Shown: one piece after another, positions 53,472-62,040 of the stretch
Layout of the letters: each line of letters starts with the position of its first letter
Numbering within the stretch: the stretch's first letter is position 1
Origin: Cochleicola gelatinilyticus
Lineage (GTDB): Bacteria > Bacteroidota > Bacteroidia > Flavobacteriales > Flavobacteriaceae
Length of the DNA stretch: 64,000 bases
Direction: 5' to 3'
Assembly: GCF_001637325.1 (NCBI RefSeq)
Contig: NZ_LRXL01000026.1
Coordinates: 310,001-374,000, forward strand
The notes under the pieces: model-generated
What the model saw: only the letters and a program-made list of their open reading frames with translations
Database searches by the model: none
What the model was told of the DNA's origin: nothing
Translations under genes and position numbers: made by a program

Positions 53472-54995
53472 ATGAGCACGGTAAAAACGGCAGAGGGAAA
53501 AACAATTTCTGCACCACAATTTAAAAATCAGTACGATAACTTTATTGGAGGTAAATGGGTAAGTCCGGTAAAAGGCGAATATTTTGAAAGTATTTCTCCA
53601 GTAGATGGAAACACCTTTACAAAGATAGCTCGCTCTACAAAAGAAGACATCGACTTAGCCGTTGAAGCAGGTTGGAAAGCAGCAGCATCATGGAATAACA
53701 CCTCAGCAACTGAAAGAAGCAATATGCTCTTAAAAATTGCAGACATTATTGAAAAAAATATGGAGGTGTTAGCGAAAGCCGAAACTTGGGATAATGGAAA
53801 GCCTTTTAGAGAAACCATCAATGCTGATCTACCTTTAGCAGTAGATCATTTTCGATATTTCGCCGGAGCTATACGTGCTGAAGAAGGAGGCGCCAGCGAA
53901 TTAGATGAAAATACACTATCACTCAATATCTGGGAGCCTTTAGGAGTGGTCGGACAAATTATTCCTTGGAATTTCCCGTTATTAATGGCAACTTGGAAAC
54001 TAGCACCTGCATTGGCAGCTGGAAACTGTGTGGTATTAAAACCTGCAGAACAAACTCCTGTAGCCATTATGATATTAGCAGAAATGCTAGAAGAGGTGAT
54101 TCCACCAGGGGTATTAAATATTGTAAATGGATTTGGATTAGAAGCAGGAAAGCCATTAGCATCTCACCCTAAAATTAGCAAAATTGCATTTACTGGAGAA
54201 ACTACAACTGGACAACTCATAATGCAATACGCTTCTAAAAACATTATTCCAGTAACCCTTGAACTTGGAGGTAAATCACCAAATATTTTCTTTAAAAGTA
54301 TCATGGACGCTGATGATGACTATTTTGATAAAGCTATAGAAGGTGCAGTGCTATTTGCTTTTAATCAAGGAGAAGTTTGTACATGCCCGTCTAGGATTTT
54401 AGTGGAAGAAAGTATTTACGATGATTTTATAAAACGAGTGGTTGAACGCACCAATGCTATTAAAATTGGACATCCACTAGACCCAGAAACCATGCTGGGT
54501 GCACAGGCGTCGAACGATCAGTATGAAAAAATCCTGAACTACATTAAAATCGGAAAAGAAGAAGGTTGCGAAGTACTGGCGGGTGGAGAAGCTGCTTATA
54601 ATGAAGGACTTGAAGGAGGTTATTACATTCAACCCACGATACTAAAAGGAAACAACAAAATGCGTGTGTTCCAAGAAGAGATTTTTGGACCAGTGGTTTG
54701 TGTAACAACTTTTAAAGATGAAGAAGAAGCGATTGAAATCGCAAACGACACTTTATACGGATTAGGCGCTGGAGTATGGACCCGCGACACACATCAAGCC
54801 TATACAGTAGCTAGAAAAGTTAAGGCAGGGAGAGTATGGGTTAATAACTACCATGCATATCCAGCTCATGCGCCCTTTGGAGGATACAAAAAATCAGGTA
54901 TTGGAAGAGAAAACCATAAGATGATGCTCGACCATTACCGCCAAACCAAAAACATGTTAATTTCATACGATAAAAAGAAATTAGGTTTCTTTTAA
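53472..54995 (+). CDS. NAD(P)-dependent aldehyde dehydrogenase
   Basis: This 507-residue enzyme oxidises aldehydes to acids in the cytosol. The catalytic cysteine is in [11 protein letters not shown] (about residue 303), the general-base glutamate in LELGGKSPN (about 264) and the NAD site in [13 protein letters not shown]. The GEVCTCPSR context, with a second cysteine, is typical of the ExaC/AldB acetaldehyde dehydrogenase group. It is divergent from an AraC regulator and is followed by a DUF779 gene after a terminator hairpin. The same gene set occurs widely in bacteria with alcohol or aldehyde metabolism. Confidence 0.95.
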   Translation: MSTVKTAEGKTISAPQFKNQYDNFIGGKWVSPVKGEYFESISPVDGNTFTKIARSTKEDIDLAVEAGWKAAASWNNTSATERSNMLLKIADIIEKNMEVLAKAETWDNGKPFRETINADLPLAVDHFRYFAGAIRAEEGGASELDENTLSLNIWEPLGVVGQIIPWNFPLLMATWKLAPALAAGNCVVLKPAEQTPVAIMILAEMLEEVIPPGVLNIVNGFGLEAGKPLASHPKISKIAFTGETTTGQLIMQYASKNIIPVTLELGGKSPNIFFKSIMDADDDYFDKAIEGAVLFAFNQGEVCTCPSRILVEESIYDDFIKRVVERTNAIKIGHPLDPETMLGAQASNDQYEKILNYIKIGKEEGCEVLAGGEAAYNEGLEGGYYIQPTILKGNNKMRVFQEEIFGPVVCVTTFKDEEEAIEIANDTLYGLGAGVWTRDTHQAYTVARKVKAGRVWVNNYHAYPAHAPFGGYKKSGIGRENHKMMLDHYRQTKNMLISYDKKKLGFF

Positions 54996-55020
54996 ACCAA
55001 TTGCTAATTCTAACTCCCCA

Positions 55021-55049
55021 GGGGTCGAAAACTTTTTCGACCCCTTTTT
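55021..55049 (+). terminator. Terminator/attenuator between aldehyde dehydrogenase and DUF779
   Basis: GGGGTCGAAA (55021-55030) pairs with TTTCGACCCC (55035-55044), with loop ACTT and a five-T tail. It lies 14 bases before the DUF779 start. It may reduce rather than abolish expression of the downstream gene. Confidence 0.85.
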
Positions 55050-55062
55050 AATACGATACATT

Positions 55063-55446
55063 ATGAAAAAATCCCGTGTAATTATAACAGAAGAAGCAGC
55101 CGAGATCGTAGAGAAAATGAAGTCGCAACACGGCGAATTAATTTTCCATCAGAGCGGAGGGTGTTGCGATGGGTCCTCCCCCATGCTATTAACTAAAGAT
55201 GATTTTTATCTTGACGAAAGTGACATTCTTTTAGGAGAAGTTGCAGGCGTACATTTTTATATGAATCAAGATCAGTATGAATACTGGAAGCATACTCACC
55301 TTACTGTGGCTATTACCAAAGGACGAGGTTCCAGCTTTTCGGTAGAGATTCCATTAGGACTTCGTTTTTTAATACAGTCACGACTCCTAACGGAAGAAGA
55401 AAGCAAGTACTTTCAAACACTAGAAGCCGAAAAAAATAAATTGTAA
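55063..55446 (+). CDS. DUF779 protein, associated with aldehyde dehydrogenases
   Basis: This 127-residue protein has the DUF779 signature FHQSGGCCDGSSPML (about residues 28-42), with paired cysteines and a histidine that could bind metal. The family is repeatedly found next to acetaldehyde dehydrogenase genes, as here, but its biochemical function is not established. It is separated from the dehydrogenase by the hairpin at 55021-55049. Its stop is one base from the end of the convergent M28 peptidase gene. Confidence 0.88.
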   Translation: MKKSRVIITEEAAEIVEKMKSQHGELIFHQSGGCCDGSSPMLLTKDDFYLDESDILLGEVAGVHFYMNQDQYEYWKHTHLTVAITKGRGSSFSVEIPLGLRFLIQSRLLTEEESKYFQTLEAEKNKL

Positions 55447-55447
55447 T

Positions 55448-56686
55448 TTAAAAAGTAATCGCCACTTCCATGACTTCACCATTTCGGTTTATAATTGCAG
55501 TAGTGTTTTGACCCTCCTCAAATCTCGAGAGCGCTTTCATATACTTCATCATAGACTTAGTTTCATGTTCGCCTAATTGGAGAACCACATCTCCTTTCTG
55601 TAATCCAGCTTTTTGCGCCGGACGGTCTTCACTAACCCCATCGATTCGCATTCCCTCACCAGTATAAAGGTAATCTGGAACCACTCCTAATGTTACTTTA
55701 AAGTCAGGTACGGCTTCACTTTCATTTTTAGTTTTTCTAAAAGCGATTTTTCCATTATCGTCAAGATCTGAAATAATACTGTAGATATAATTTCCGATCG
55801 TTTCCATGCCTTTATAATTTAATTTTTCAGCATCATCTCCTGGTTTATGGTAATCTTCATGTTGTCCAGTAAAAAAATGAAGGACTGGAATATCTGCCAA
55901 ATAGAATGAGGTATGATCGCTAGGCCCCACCCCACTTTCATGCTCCGCTATATTGAGGTCAACCTTGTTATTGGCAAATAAAGTTTGTTTAAAGATAGGC
56001 GAGGTTCCTACCCCGTGAACAGCTAAAGTTCGTTCGTTATTAAGTCGCCCCACCATATCCATATTAATCATATAGCTTACTTTCTTTGTATCTATCGTCG
56101 GGTTCTTTACAAAATAGTTAGACCCTAACAACCCCATTTCTTCTCCGGAAAATGCAATAAATAAATAGTTATTCTTAGTGTTTACAGAGTCTACTTTTAC
56201 CAATCGGGAAGCGAGATAAAGCATCACTGCTACACCACTGGCATTATCGTCTGCCCCATTATGAATCGCTTCTCCTTCTCGATATAACGATCCCTCTCCT
56301 CCCATTCCTAGATGATCGTAATGAGCACCTATTACCACCGTAGTTTCTGCATTATTATCGATATACCCTACGACATTTGTTCCAGTTAAGGTACTATCGG
56401 TTTTCATTCCTGTAAACTCGGCTTCTTCGTGTGGATTTAACGAAGGTCTAAAAGTAAATGTTTGGGTAAATGAACCCTGGCTTCCTTTCGGTAGTAGTCC
56501 GATTTCCTTAAACCGACCTAAAATATATTTTGCTGCTTGGAGTTCTCCTTCGGTTCCAGTTTCTCTTCCGTTAAAGGTATCATCTGCGAGAATTGTAACA
56601 TCCTCTTTCATAGATACTTTTTTTACGATTTCTTTTTTACAACTAACTAGTATTCCTGCTAAAAAAAGGAGTGCAACAAATCTCAT
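55448..56686 (-). CDS. M28-family zinc aminopeptidase with C-terminal PDZ domain, lipoprotein
   Basis: I take the start at 56686 because it gives a lipoprotein signal (MRFVALLFLAGILVSC, Cys16); longer frames read into the divergent gene. The M28 domain has zinc ligands in GAHYDHLGMG, NGADDNASG, FSGEEMGLLGS, NMDMVGR and HKPGDD (about residues 120-305). A PDZ domain (about 330-412, with AQKAGLQKGDVVLQLGEHET) follows and may bind substrate C-termini. About 412 residues. It faces the TolB-like gene across only 31 bases. Confidence 0.92.
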   Translation of the reverse strand: MRFVALLFLAGILVSCKKEIVKKVSMKEDVTILADDTFNGRETGTEGELQAAKYILGRFKEIGLLPKGSQGSFTQTFTFRPSLNPHEEAEFTGMKTDSTLTGTNVVGYIDNNAETTVVIGAHYDHLGMGGEGSLYREGEAIHNGADDNASGVAVMLYLASRLVKVDSVNTKNNYLFIAFSGEEMGLLGSNYFVKNPTIDTKKVSYMINMDMVGRLNNERTLAVHGVGTSPIFKQTLFANNKVDLNIAEHESGVGPSDHTSFYLADIPVLHFFTGQHEDYHKPGDDAEKLNYKGMETIGNYIYSIISDLDDNGKIAFRKTKNESEAVPDFKVTLGVVPDYLYTGEGMRIDGVSEDRPAQKAGLQKGDVVLQLGEHETKSMMKYMKALSRFEEGQNTTAIINRNGEVMEVAITF

Positions 56687-56691
56687 ATTCT

Positions 56692-56709
56692 TATTTTTGT
56701 ACAAAATTA
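56692..56709. promoter_or_regulatory. Face-to-face divergent promoters in an 18-base palindrome
   Basis: The rightward -7 element TATTTTTG (56692-56699) and the leftward one TAATTTTG (complement of 56702-56709) are two bases apart and face each other. Together they form an almost perfect palindrome in a 31-base intergenic space. Both match TAnnTTTG. Neither has an evident TTTG at -33. Confidence 0.5.
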
Positions 56710-56717
56710 GGTTAAAT

Positions 56718-57848
56718 ATGAGATTAATCATTCTTTTCGCTTCACTTGTCACTATTTTTTCTTGTAAAAATGAAGTCCAAAATCCAGAAGGTACTTTAGA
56801 AACTACAACTACCGCAACACCCCTTTCTAAAGAAAGTACCATTCAAACAAACGATTCGCTTATTTACCCAGAAGAAAAACATTTTAAATCGATTCGACAG
56901 ATTACGTTTGGGGGTGATAACGCTGAAGCCTACTGGAGTTTCGATGACAAACAACTGGTGTTTCAATCAAATTACAACGAATGGGGATTAGAATGCGACC
57001 AGATGTTTTTAATGAATGCTTCGGAAAACTTTAAAGATAAAAAACCACCCATGATTAGCACTGGTAAAGGTCGTACTACTTGTGCATACTTTTTGCCCGA
57101 TAACAAACATTTCGTTTACGGATCTACTCATTTAGTGGACGAAGAATGTCCGGAAGTCCCTCTTCGGAAAAACGGAAAATATGTATGGCCCGTATACGAT
57201 AGCTTCGATATTTTTGTTTCTGATCTCGACGGAAACATCACTGCACAACTCACTACAGAACCCGGATACGATGCCGAAGCAACAGTATCTCCCCAGGGTG
57301 ATAAGATCGTATTTACCTCCATGCGCAGCGGCGACCTTGAATTATACACCATGAATCTCGACGGAAGCAACGTGCAACAAATTACAGACGAACTGGGGTA
57401 CGATGGTGGTGCTTTTTTCTCTCCCGATGGCACCAAGCTCATCTTTCGCTCTTCTCGCCCTAAAACTCCAGAAGCAATAAAAGAATATAAGGATCTGCTA
57501 GCGCAAGGACTGGTGCAACCCACCGAGATGGAACTCTACATCTGTAATGCCGATGGAAGTGACCTGCGTCAAATCACAAATCTTGGTAATGCAAATTGGA
57601 GTCCGTTCTTTCACCCTAACGGAAAAAAGGTATTATTTTCAAGTAATTACGAAGCCGAACGCGGATTTCCATTTAACCTGTACATGATCGATCTCGATGG
57701 AAAGAATCTTGAACGTGTGACACACGGGGAAACATTCGATGCTTTTCCTGTATTTTCGAACGATGGAAAACAACTGGTATTTTCTTCCAACCGAAACAAT
57801 GGTGGCGGGCGCGATACCAATCTCTTTATCGCAGAGTGGCAGGATTAA
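56718..57848 (+). CDS. TolB-like beta-propeller lipoprotein
   Basis: This protein of about 376 residues has a lipoprotein signal (MRLIILFASLVTIFSC, Cys16) and WD40-like/TolB repeats: AYWSFDDKQLVFQSN, ATVSPQGDKIVFTSM, AFFSPDGTKLIFRSS, PFFHPNGKKVLFSSN and PVFSNDGKQLVFSSN, giving a five- or six-bladed propeller. The repeat TNLGNANWSPFFHP resembles PD40 motifs. The role is probably binding a periplasmic or surface partner. No tolA or pal gene is nearby, so it is not the Tol-system TolB. The start at 56718 was chosen for the signal peptide. Confidence 0.85.
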   Translation: MRLIILFASLVTIFSCKNEVQNPEGTLETTTTATPLSKESTIQTNDSLIYPEEKHFKSIRQITFGGDNAEAYWSFDDKQLVFQSNYNEWGLECDQMFLMNASENFKDKKPPMISTGKGRTTCAYFLPDNKHFVYGSTHLVDEECPEVPLRKNGKYVWPVYDSFDIFVSDLDGNITAQLTTEPGYDAEATVSPQGDKIVFTSMRSGDLELYTMNLDGSNVQQITDELGYDGGAFFSPDGTKLIFRSSRPKTPEAIKEYKDLLAQGLVQPTEMELYICNADGSDLRQITNLGNANWSPFFHPNGKKVLFSSNYEAERGFPFNLYMIDLDGKNLERVTHGETFDAFPVFSNDGKQLVFSSNRNNGGGRDTNLFIAEWQD

Positions 57849-57898
57849 AGGGAAAATGCAACACGAACAATAACAATTAATTTTAAAAAGATCTTTTT

Positions 57899-59275
57899 AT
57901 GGCTATAAACGTATTAGACTTTCTTAAATTATATCGCACTCCCTTACTTTTCGCCTTGCTCAGCATAGCCTTTTATGCGACTTTTGCCTATGACCTGCAA
58001 CGAAACGATTTTCCTAAACTCATTGCTTTGTACGGGGCTTTGTTCTTTTTTGCCTACAAACTCATCCAGATCACTAAAGGCAATTTTTGGGTACTTGCCG
58101 GATTCGGAATCGCTTTTCGTTTGGTTTTTATGGGGAGTATTCCGAATCTGTCTCAAGATTTTTATCGTTTTCTTTGGGATGGAAGGTTGCTTTTACAAGG
58201 AATAAATCCATATTTAGTTACACCCGAAACTTATATGACATCCCTTCCTAATATCGTCCCACAGGCTCACGAATTAGTAGCTGGAATGGGAGCTTTAAAC
58301 GCTAGTCATTTTACCAATTACCCACCGGTAAATCAGTTCTTTTTTGCCATTGCTGCATTGTTTGCAAAACATTCTATTCTTGGCTCTGTGATCGTACTTC
58401 GAATACTTTTAATCGCTGCAGATGTTGGAATTCTTTACTTCGGAAGAAAACTATTGCGAAATCTCGATCTGAATCCACACACCATGTTTTGGTATTTTTT
58501 GAATCCGTTTATCGTTATCGAAATGACAGGAAACTTGCATTTTGAAGGGGTGATGCTCTTTTTTGTGGTCTGGTCGCTGTATCTACTTCACAAAAGGAAA
58601 TGGGTATTAGCGGGAGTCTTATTAGGTATTTCAGTTTCGGTAAAACTACTTCCTTTGCTGTTTTTACCGCTGTTCTTATCATGGTTTCTTCGGAAGGAAA
58701 ATTCCACCGGATTAAACTTTAGTAGGTTATTGCTTTTCTATCTCATCACATTGGGAACGGTAGTTTGTACATTTCTACCCTTTGTTTCTTCAGAATTTAT
58801 TCAGAATTTTTCGGCGACGATCTCCTTATGGTTTCAGAATTTCGAGTTTAATGCGAGTGTGTATTATATCATTCGATGGATCGGATTTCAAACTGTAGGA
58901 TGGAACATTATTGCTAGTGTTGGGAAGGTTTTGCCTTTGATCGTAATTTTATTCTTATTAGGATTAGCGGTATTCCGAAAGAATGCAACCATGCGACAAC
59001 TTATTACTGCGATGCTTTTTGGGATGTCTTTTTATTTCCTGCTTTCCACTACGGTGCATCCTTGGTATGTAGCGACGCCTCTACTACTTTGCTTATTTAC
59101 CCGTTATCGGTTTCCGCTGGTGTGGAGTGGTTTTGTGGTATTGAGCTATTCGGCATATGGAGCTGAAGGTTTTTCTGAAAATCTTTGGTTGGTAGCGATG
59201 GAGTATCTAGTAGTTATTGGGTATGCGGTATGGGAAATAGCAACACTAAAGCCTCAAACACTGCAAGAGGGATAG
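57899..59275 (+). CDS. Polytopic membrane glycosyltransferase, GT87/MptB-like
   Basis: This 458-residue protein has about 11-12 membrane helices. The first extracytoplasmic loop carries SQDFYRFLWDGRLLLQGINP (about residues 80-99), the aspartate-containing catalytic loop of polyprenol-phosphate-mannose-dependent transferases (GT-C fold). WYFLNPFIVIEMTGNLHFEG is another conserved loop. It probably adds a mannose or similar sugar to an envelope glycan from a lipid-linked donor. It is monocistronic, 50 bases after the TolB-like gene. Confidence 0.82.
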   Translation: MAINVLDFLKLYRTPLLFALLSIAFYATFAYDLQRNDFPKLIALYGALFFFAYKLIQITKGNFWVLAGFGIAFRLVFMGSIPNLSQDFYRFLWDGRLLLQGINPYLVTPETYMTSLPNIVPQAHELVAGMGALNASHFTNYPPVNQFFFAIAALFAKHSILGSVIVLRILLIAADVGILYFGRKLLRNLDLNPHTMFWYFLNPFIVIEMTGNLHFEGVMLFFVVWSLYLLHKRKWVLAGVLLGISVSVKLLPLLFLPLFLSWFLRKENSTGLNFSRLLLFYLITLGTVVCTFLPFVSSEFIQNFSATISLWFQNFEFNASVYYIIRWIGFQTVGWNIIASVGKVLPLIVILFLLGLAVFRKNATMRQLITAMLFGMSFYFLLSTTVHPWYVATPLLLCLFTRYRFPLVWSGFVVLSYSAYGAEGFSENLWLVAMEYLVVIGYAVWEIATLKPQTLQEG

Positions 59276-59345
59276 CAGCAAGCTACCGTGTAGCGCGTAT
59301 AGCCCGACCCTTTGTAGCGACAGCGAAAAAGGGGCTTGCCCACAT
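59270..59345. repeat. Possible dispersed repeat element after the GT87-like gene
   Basis: A GC-rich stretch with AGCAAGCTACCGTGTAGCGC, then TATAGCCCGACCC and a CCCTTT...AAAGGG hairpin (59308-59333), differs sharply in composition from its surroundings. It resembles the AGCCCGACCC-type repeats I recall at gene ends in flavobacterial genomes. Only one copy is in the window, so the identification rests on memory. Confidence 0.4.
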
Positions 59346-59365
59346 AATAGAACACGATCTTGATC

Positions 59366-60901
59366 TTAATTCTTTTTTACTCGTTCGAGACGATAAAAAT
59401 CTTTCCGTCGGTCTTTTAAGTTTTTTACAGCACCAAACGAATGTAACTCACGAAGCAGATCGAGATCGACATCGGCTACAAGTATCATCTCGGCATTTGC
59501 AGTGGCTTCGGCTTTAATACCATTGCTCGGAAATGAAAAATCGCAAGGAGTAAATACCGCTGATTGAGCGTATTGAATATCCATATTATGCACATTAGGC
59601 AAATTCCCTACACTACCTGAAATGGCTACATAGCATTCGTTTTCGACCGCTCGGGCTTGGGCACAGAGTCGGACGCGGGAATACCCATTTTGTGTATCGG
59701 TTAAAAAAGGCACAAATAATATGTCCATCCCTTCATCGGACAACAGGCGGGAAAGTTCTGGGAACTCAGAATCGTAACAAATTAAAATTCCGATTTTTCC
59801 ACTGTCGGTTTCGAAAGTTTGCAGGGTATTTCCGTTCTGCATCCCCCATACTTTTACTTCGTCGGGGGTACAGTGAATTTTCTCGTAACGTTCTACGCTT
59901 CCGTCTCTACGACATAAATACCCTACATTGTAAAGCTTGTTACGAACTATTTCGGGCATGCTTCCAGTAATTATATTGATGTTATAACTAATGGCAAGCT
60001 CAGACATTTTTTCTTTAATCTCTTTCGTATATTTTGCTAATTCACGAATGGCATCGGGCTCACTTAAATGGTTGTATTTTGCCATTAAAGGGGCGTTGAA
60101 GAACTCTGGAAAAACAGCAAAATCGGAACGGTATCCTGCTACACTATCGATAAAATACTCTGCTTGATGCATAAGTTCATCGAAATCGTTATACGGTCGC
60201 ATTTGCCATTGTATTAACCCTAGTCGCACTACACTTTTGGTCGCGCTGGGCTTCTTGGTAGGTTTGGTGTAGTAAATATTGTCCCATTCCATTAATACAG
60301 CAAATTCTCCTGAAGCTGTATCGCCTTCAAGGTATCCTTTTAATACACGTACTGGATGAAAATCGTTCGAGATTTGAAAATTTAAAACTGGATCTTCGAT
60401 TTCTTTTCGCTTGACTTTTTGAATGTATTGTTTTGGTGAAAACTTATCGGCATGCTTGTGATAATTCGGCATTCGTCCGCCAAAAACAATGCTCTTTAAA
60501 TTTAGATTTTCACATAACTCTTTTCGGTAATCGTATAAACGTCTTCCTAAACGCAAACCTCGAAAGTCGGGTTTAATAAATACATCGATCCCGTATAATA
60601 CATCTCCTTCTGGGTCGTGGATCTTAAAATTAGGGTCGCTGGCGATATCGTCGTAGGTGTGTTGATCTTCTACTTTATCGTAATCGACAATAATAGACAG
60701 CGCACAACCTGCGATCTCCCCGTCGATTTTAATTACAACTTGTCCTTCTGGAAACAACGAAATAAGCTTCCCGATCTCTTCCAGTTTCCAATACGAATTG
60801 GGAAGTCCACCGTAGGATTGAAGCGTGGCTTCTTTTAACGCATCGTAATCTTCGAGCGTTAAAAACTTTAATTCTATATTTTCAATTTTGGAAGTATCCA
60901 T
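59366..60901 (-). CDS. Bifunctional GNAT acetyltransferase / carbon-nitrogen hydrolase
   Basis: This 511-residue fusion has an N-terminal GNAT domain (about residues 8-200, with the acetyl-CoA loop RGLRLGRRLYDYR near 125) and a C-terminal nitrilase-superfamily domain (about 222-505). The nitrilase triad is Glu in VFPEFFNAPL, Lys in YEKIHCTPDE and Cys in GILICYDSEFPE. Both activities are likely intracellular. Such fusions are common in flavobacteria; the amide substrate is unknown. Confidence 0.93.
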   Translation of the reverse strand: MDTSKIENIELKFLTLEDYDALKEATLQSYGGLPNSYWKLEEIGKLISLFPEGQVVIKIDGEIAGCALSIIVDYDKVEDQHTYDDIASDPNFKIHDPEGDVLYGIDVFIKPDFRGLRLGRRLYDYRKELCENLNLKSIVFGGRMPNYHKHADKFSPKQYIQKVKRKEIEDPVLNFQISNDFHPVRVLKGYLEGDTASGEFAVLMEWDNIYYTKPTKKPSATKSVVRLGLIQWQMRPYNDFDELMHQAEYFIDSVAGYRSDFAVFPEFFNAPLMAKYNHLSEPDAIRELAKYTKEIKEKMSELAISYNINIITGSMPEIVRNKLYNVGYLCRRDGSVERYEKIHCTPDEVKVWGMQNGNTLQTFETDSGKIGILICYDSEFPELSRLLSDEGMDILFVPFLTDTQNGYSRVRLCAQARAVENECYVAISGSVGNLPNVHNMDIQYAQSAVFTPCDFSFPSNGIKAEATANAEMILVADVDLDLLRELHSFGAVKNLKDRRKDFYRLERVKKN

Positions 60902-60971
60902 TTAGATGTTGAGTATTGAGTAAAATTTAGTTTGTGGATTTTTTTTAAAGATATTGCATTATTTTTTTATA

Positions 60972-61050
60972 AAGCCAACTAATAAAAGGAGTCACGCTGA
61001 GCTTGTCGAAGCGATTATGCGATGAAAGATTCCCTTTGCTAGTTAGCCTT
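60972..61050. repeat. Imperfect 19-bp inverted-repeat element with a CTTCGACAAGCTCAGCG core
   Basis: The arms 60972-60990 and 61031-61050 pair with one mismatch, one bulge and G-U pairs on the reverse strand. The loop holds CGCTTCGACAAGCTCAGCGT on the reverse strand (60993-61012), which itself can fold. This core is a widely dispersed bacterial repeat sequence in my memory. It lies in the 161-base space after the polyamine operon and may act as a 3'-end stabiliser or MITE-like remnant. Confidence 0.5.
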
Positions 61051-61062
61051 ACTGCTTAAAAA

Positions 61063-62040
61063 TTACATTCCTAAAAGGTATGCAAAAACAAGAGGCGCCA
61101 CAATTGTCGCGTCACTTTCAATAATAAATTTTGGTGTATCGATGTCTAATTTCCCCCAAGTGATCTTTTCGTTTGGTACCGCACCTGAGTAACTTCCATA
61201 ACTAGTTGTAGAGTCGCTTATCTGGCAAAAGTAACTCCAAAAAGGGGTTTCGGTTCGTTCCATATCTTGATATAGCATGGGTACCACACAAATTGGAAAG
61301 TCACCAGCGATTCCTCCACCAATTTGGAAAAACCCGATTCCATTTTTAGAATTGTCGGTGTACCAATCGGCTAAAAATGTCATGTATTCAATTCCGCTTT
61401 TCATGGTCGATGCCTTAAGCTCACCTTTTAACACATAGCTTGCAAAAATATTCCCCATCGTACTATCCTCCCATCCTGGGCAAATAATAGGCAGATTCTT
61501 TTCTGCTGCGGCATACATCCATGAGTCTTTTAGGTCGATCTCATAGTGTTCTTCTAATACCCCACTTAATAATAATTTATACATGTATTCATGCGGAAGG
61601 TATCGTTCACCTTTCGCTTCGGCATCTTTCCATATTTTAACGATATGCTCTTGTATTCTTCGAAACGCTTCTTCTTCTGGAATGCAGGTGTCGGTTACTC
61701 GGTTTAATCCTTTTTCCAACAAATCCCACTCGTCTTGAGCAGTAAGGTCTCTATAGTTTGGCACACGCTTGTAATGACTATGCGCCACCAAATTCATGAT
61801 ATCTTCCTCAAGGTTTGCACCTGTACAAGAAACAATTTGCACTTTATCTTGACGGATCATTTCTGCGAATATTTTACCAAGCTCTGCCGTACTCATTGCA
61901 CCAGCTAACGACACAAGCATTTTTGCGCCATTATTGAGTTGTTCTTCGTATCCTTTCGCGGCATCGACCAAAGCCGCTGCATTAAAATGAAGGTAATATT
62001 TTTGAATAAATTCTGAAATCGCTCCTTTATTAGTTGTCAT
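61063..62040 (-). CDS. Deoxyhypusine synthase-like protein (homospermidine synthase candidate)
   Basis: This 325-residue protein belongs to the deoxyhypusine synthase family. The lysine that forms the covalent intermediate in eukaryotic DHS is kept, in ITWGKLD (about residue 297), and the NAD-binding region includes FQIGGGIAGD. Bacteria lack eIF5A, so hypusine formation is excluded. Bacterial relatives make homospermidine from putrescine. It follows speB with an 11-base overlap, in an operon that makes putrescine from arginine. I use the ATG at 62040; an upstream frame inside speB is unlikely. Confidence 0.88.
   Translation of the reverse strand: MTTNKGAISEFIQKYYLHFNAAALVDAAKGYEEQLNNGAKMLVSLAGAMSTAELGKIFAEMIRQDKVQIVSCTGANLEEDIMNLVAHSHYKRVPNYRDLTAQDEWDLLEKGLNRVTDTCIPEEEAFRRIQEHIVKIWKDAEAKGERYLPHEYMYKLLLSGVLEEHYEIDLKDSWMYAAAEKNLPIICPGWEDSTMGNIFASYVLKGELKASTMKSGIEYMTFLADWYTDNSKNGIGFFQIGGGIAGDFPICVVPMLYQDMERTETPFWSYFCQISDSTTSYGSYSGAVPNEKITWGKLDIDTPKFIIESDATIVAPLVFAYLLGM

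Noticed and set aside
56718-57848. TolB of the Tol-Pal system
   Set aside because: It is a lipoprotein with TolB-like repeats but lacks the TolB N-terminal domain, and no tolA, tolQ/R or pal gene is near.
59185-59517. 110-codon forward frame spanning the GT87-like and GNAT-nitrilase gene ends
   Set aside because: It overlaps two well-supported genes and its middle is the repeat-like element at 59270-59345; no domain is visible.
61063-62040. True deoxyhypusine synthase
   Set aside because: Bacteria have no eIF5A substrate; a homospermidine-type reaction is more plausible.
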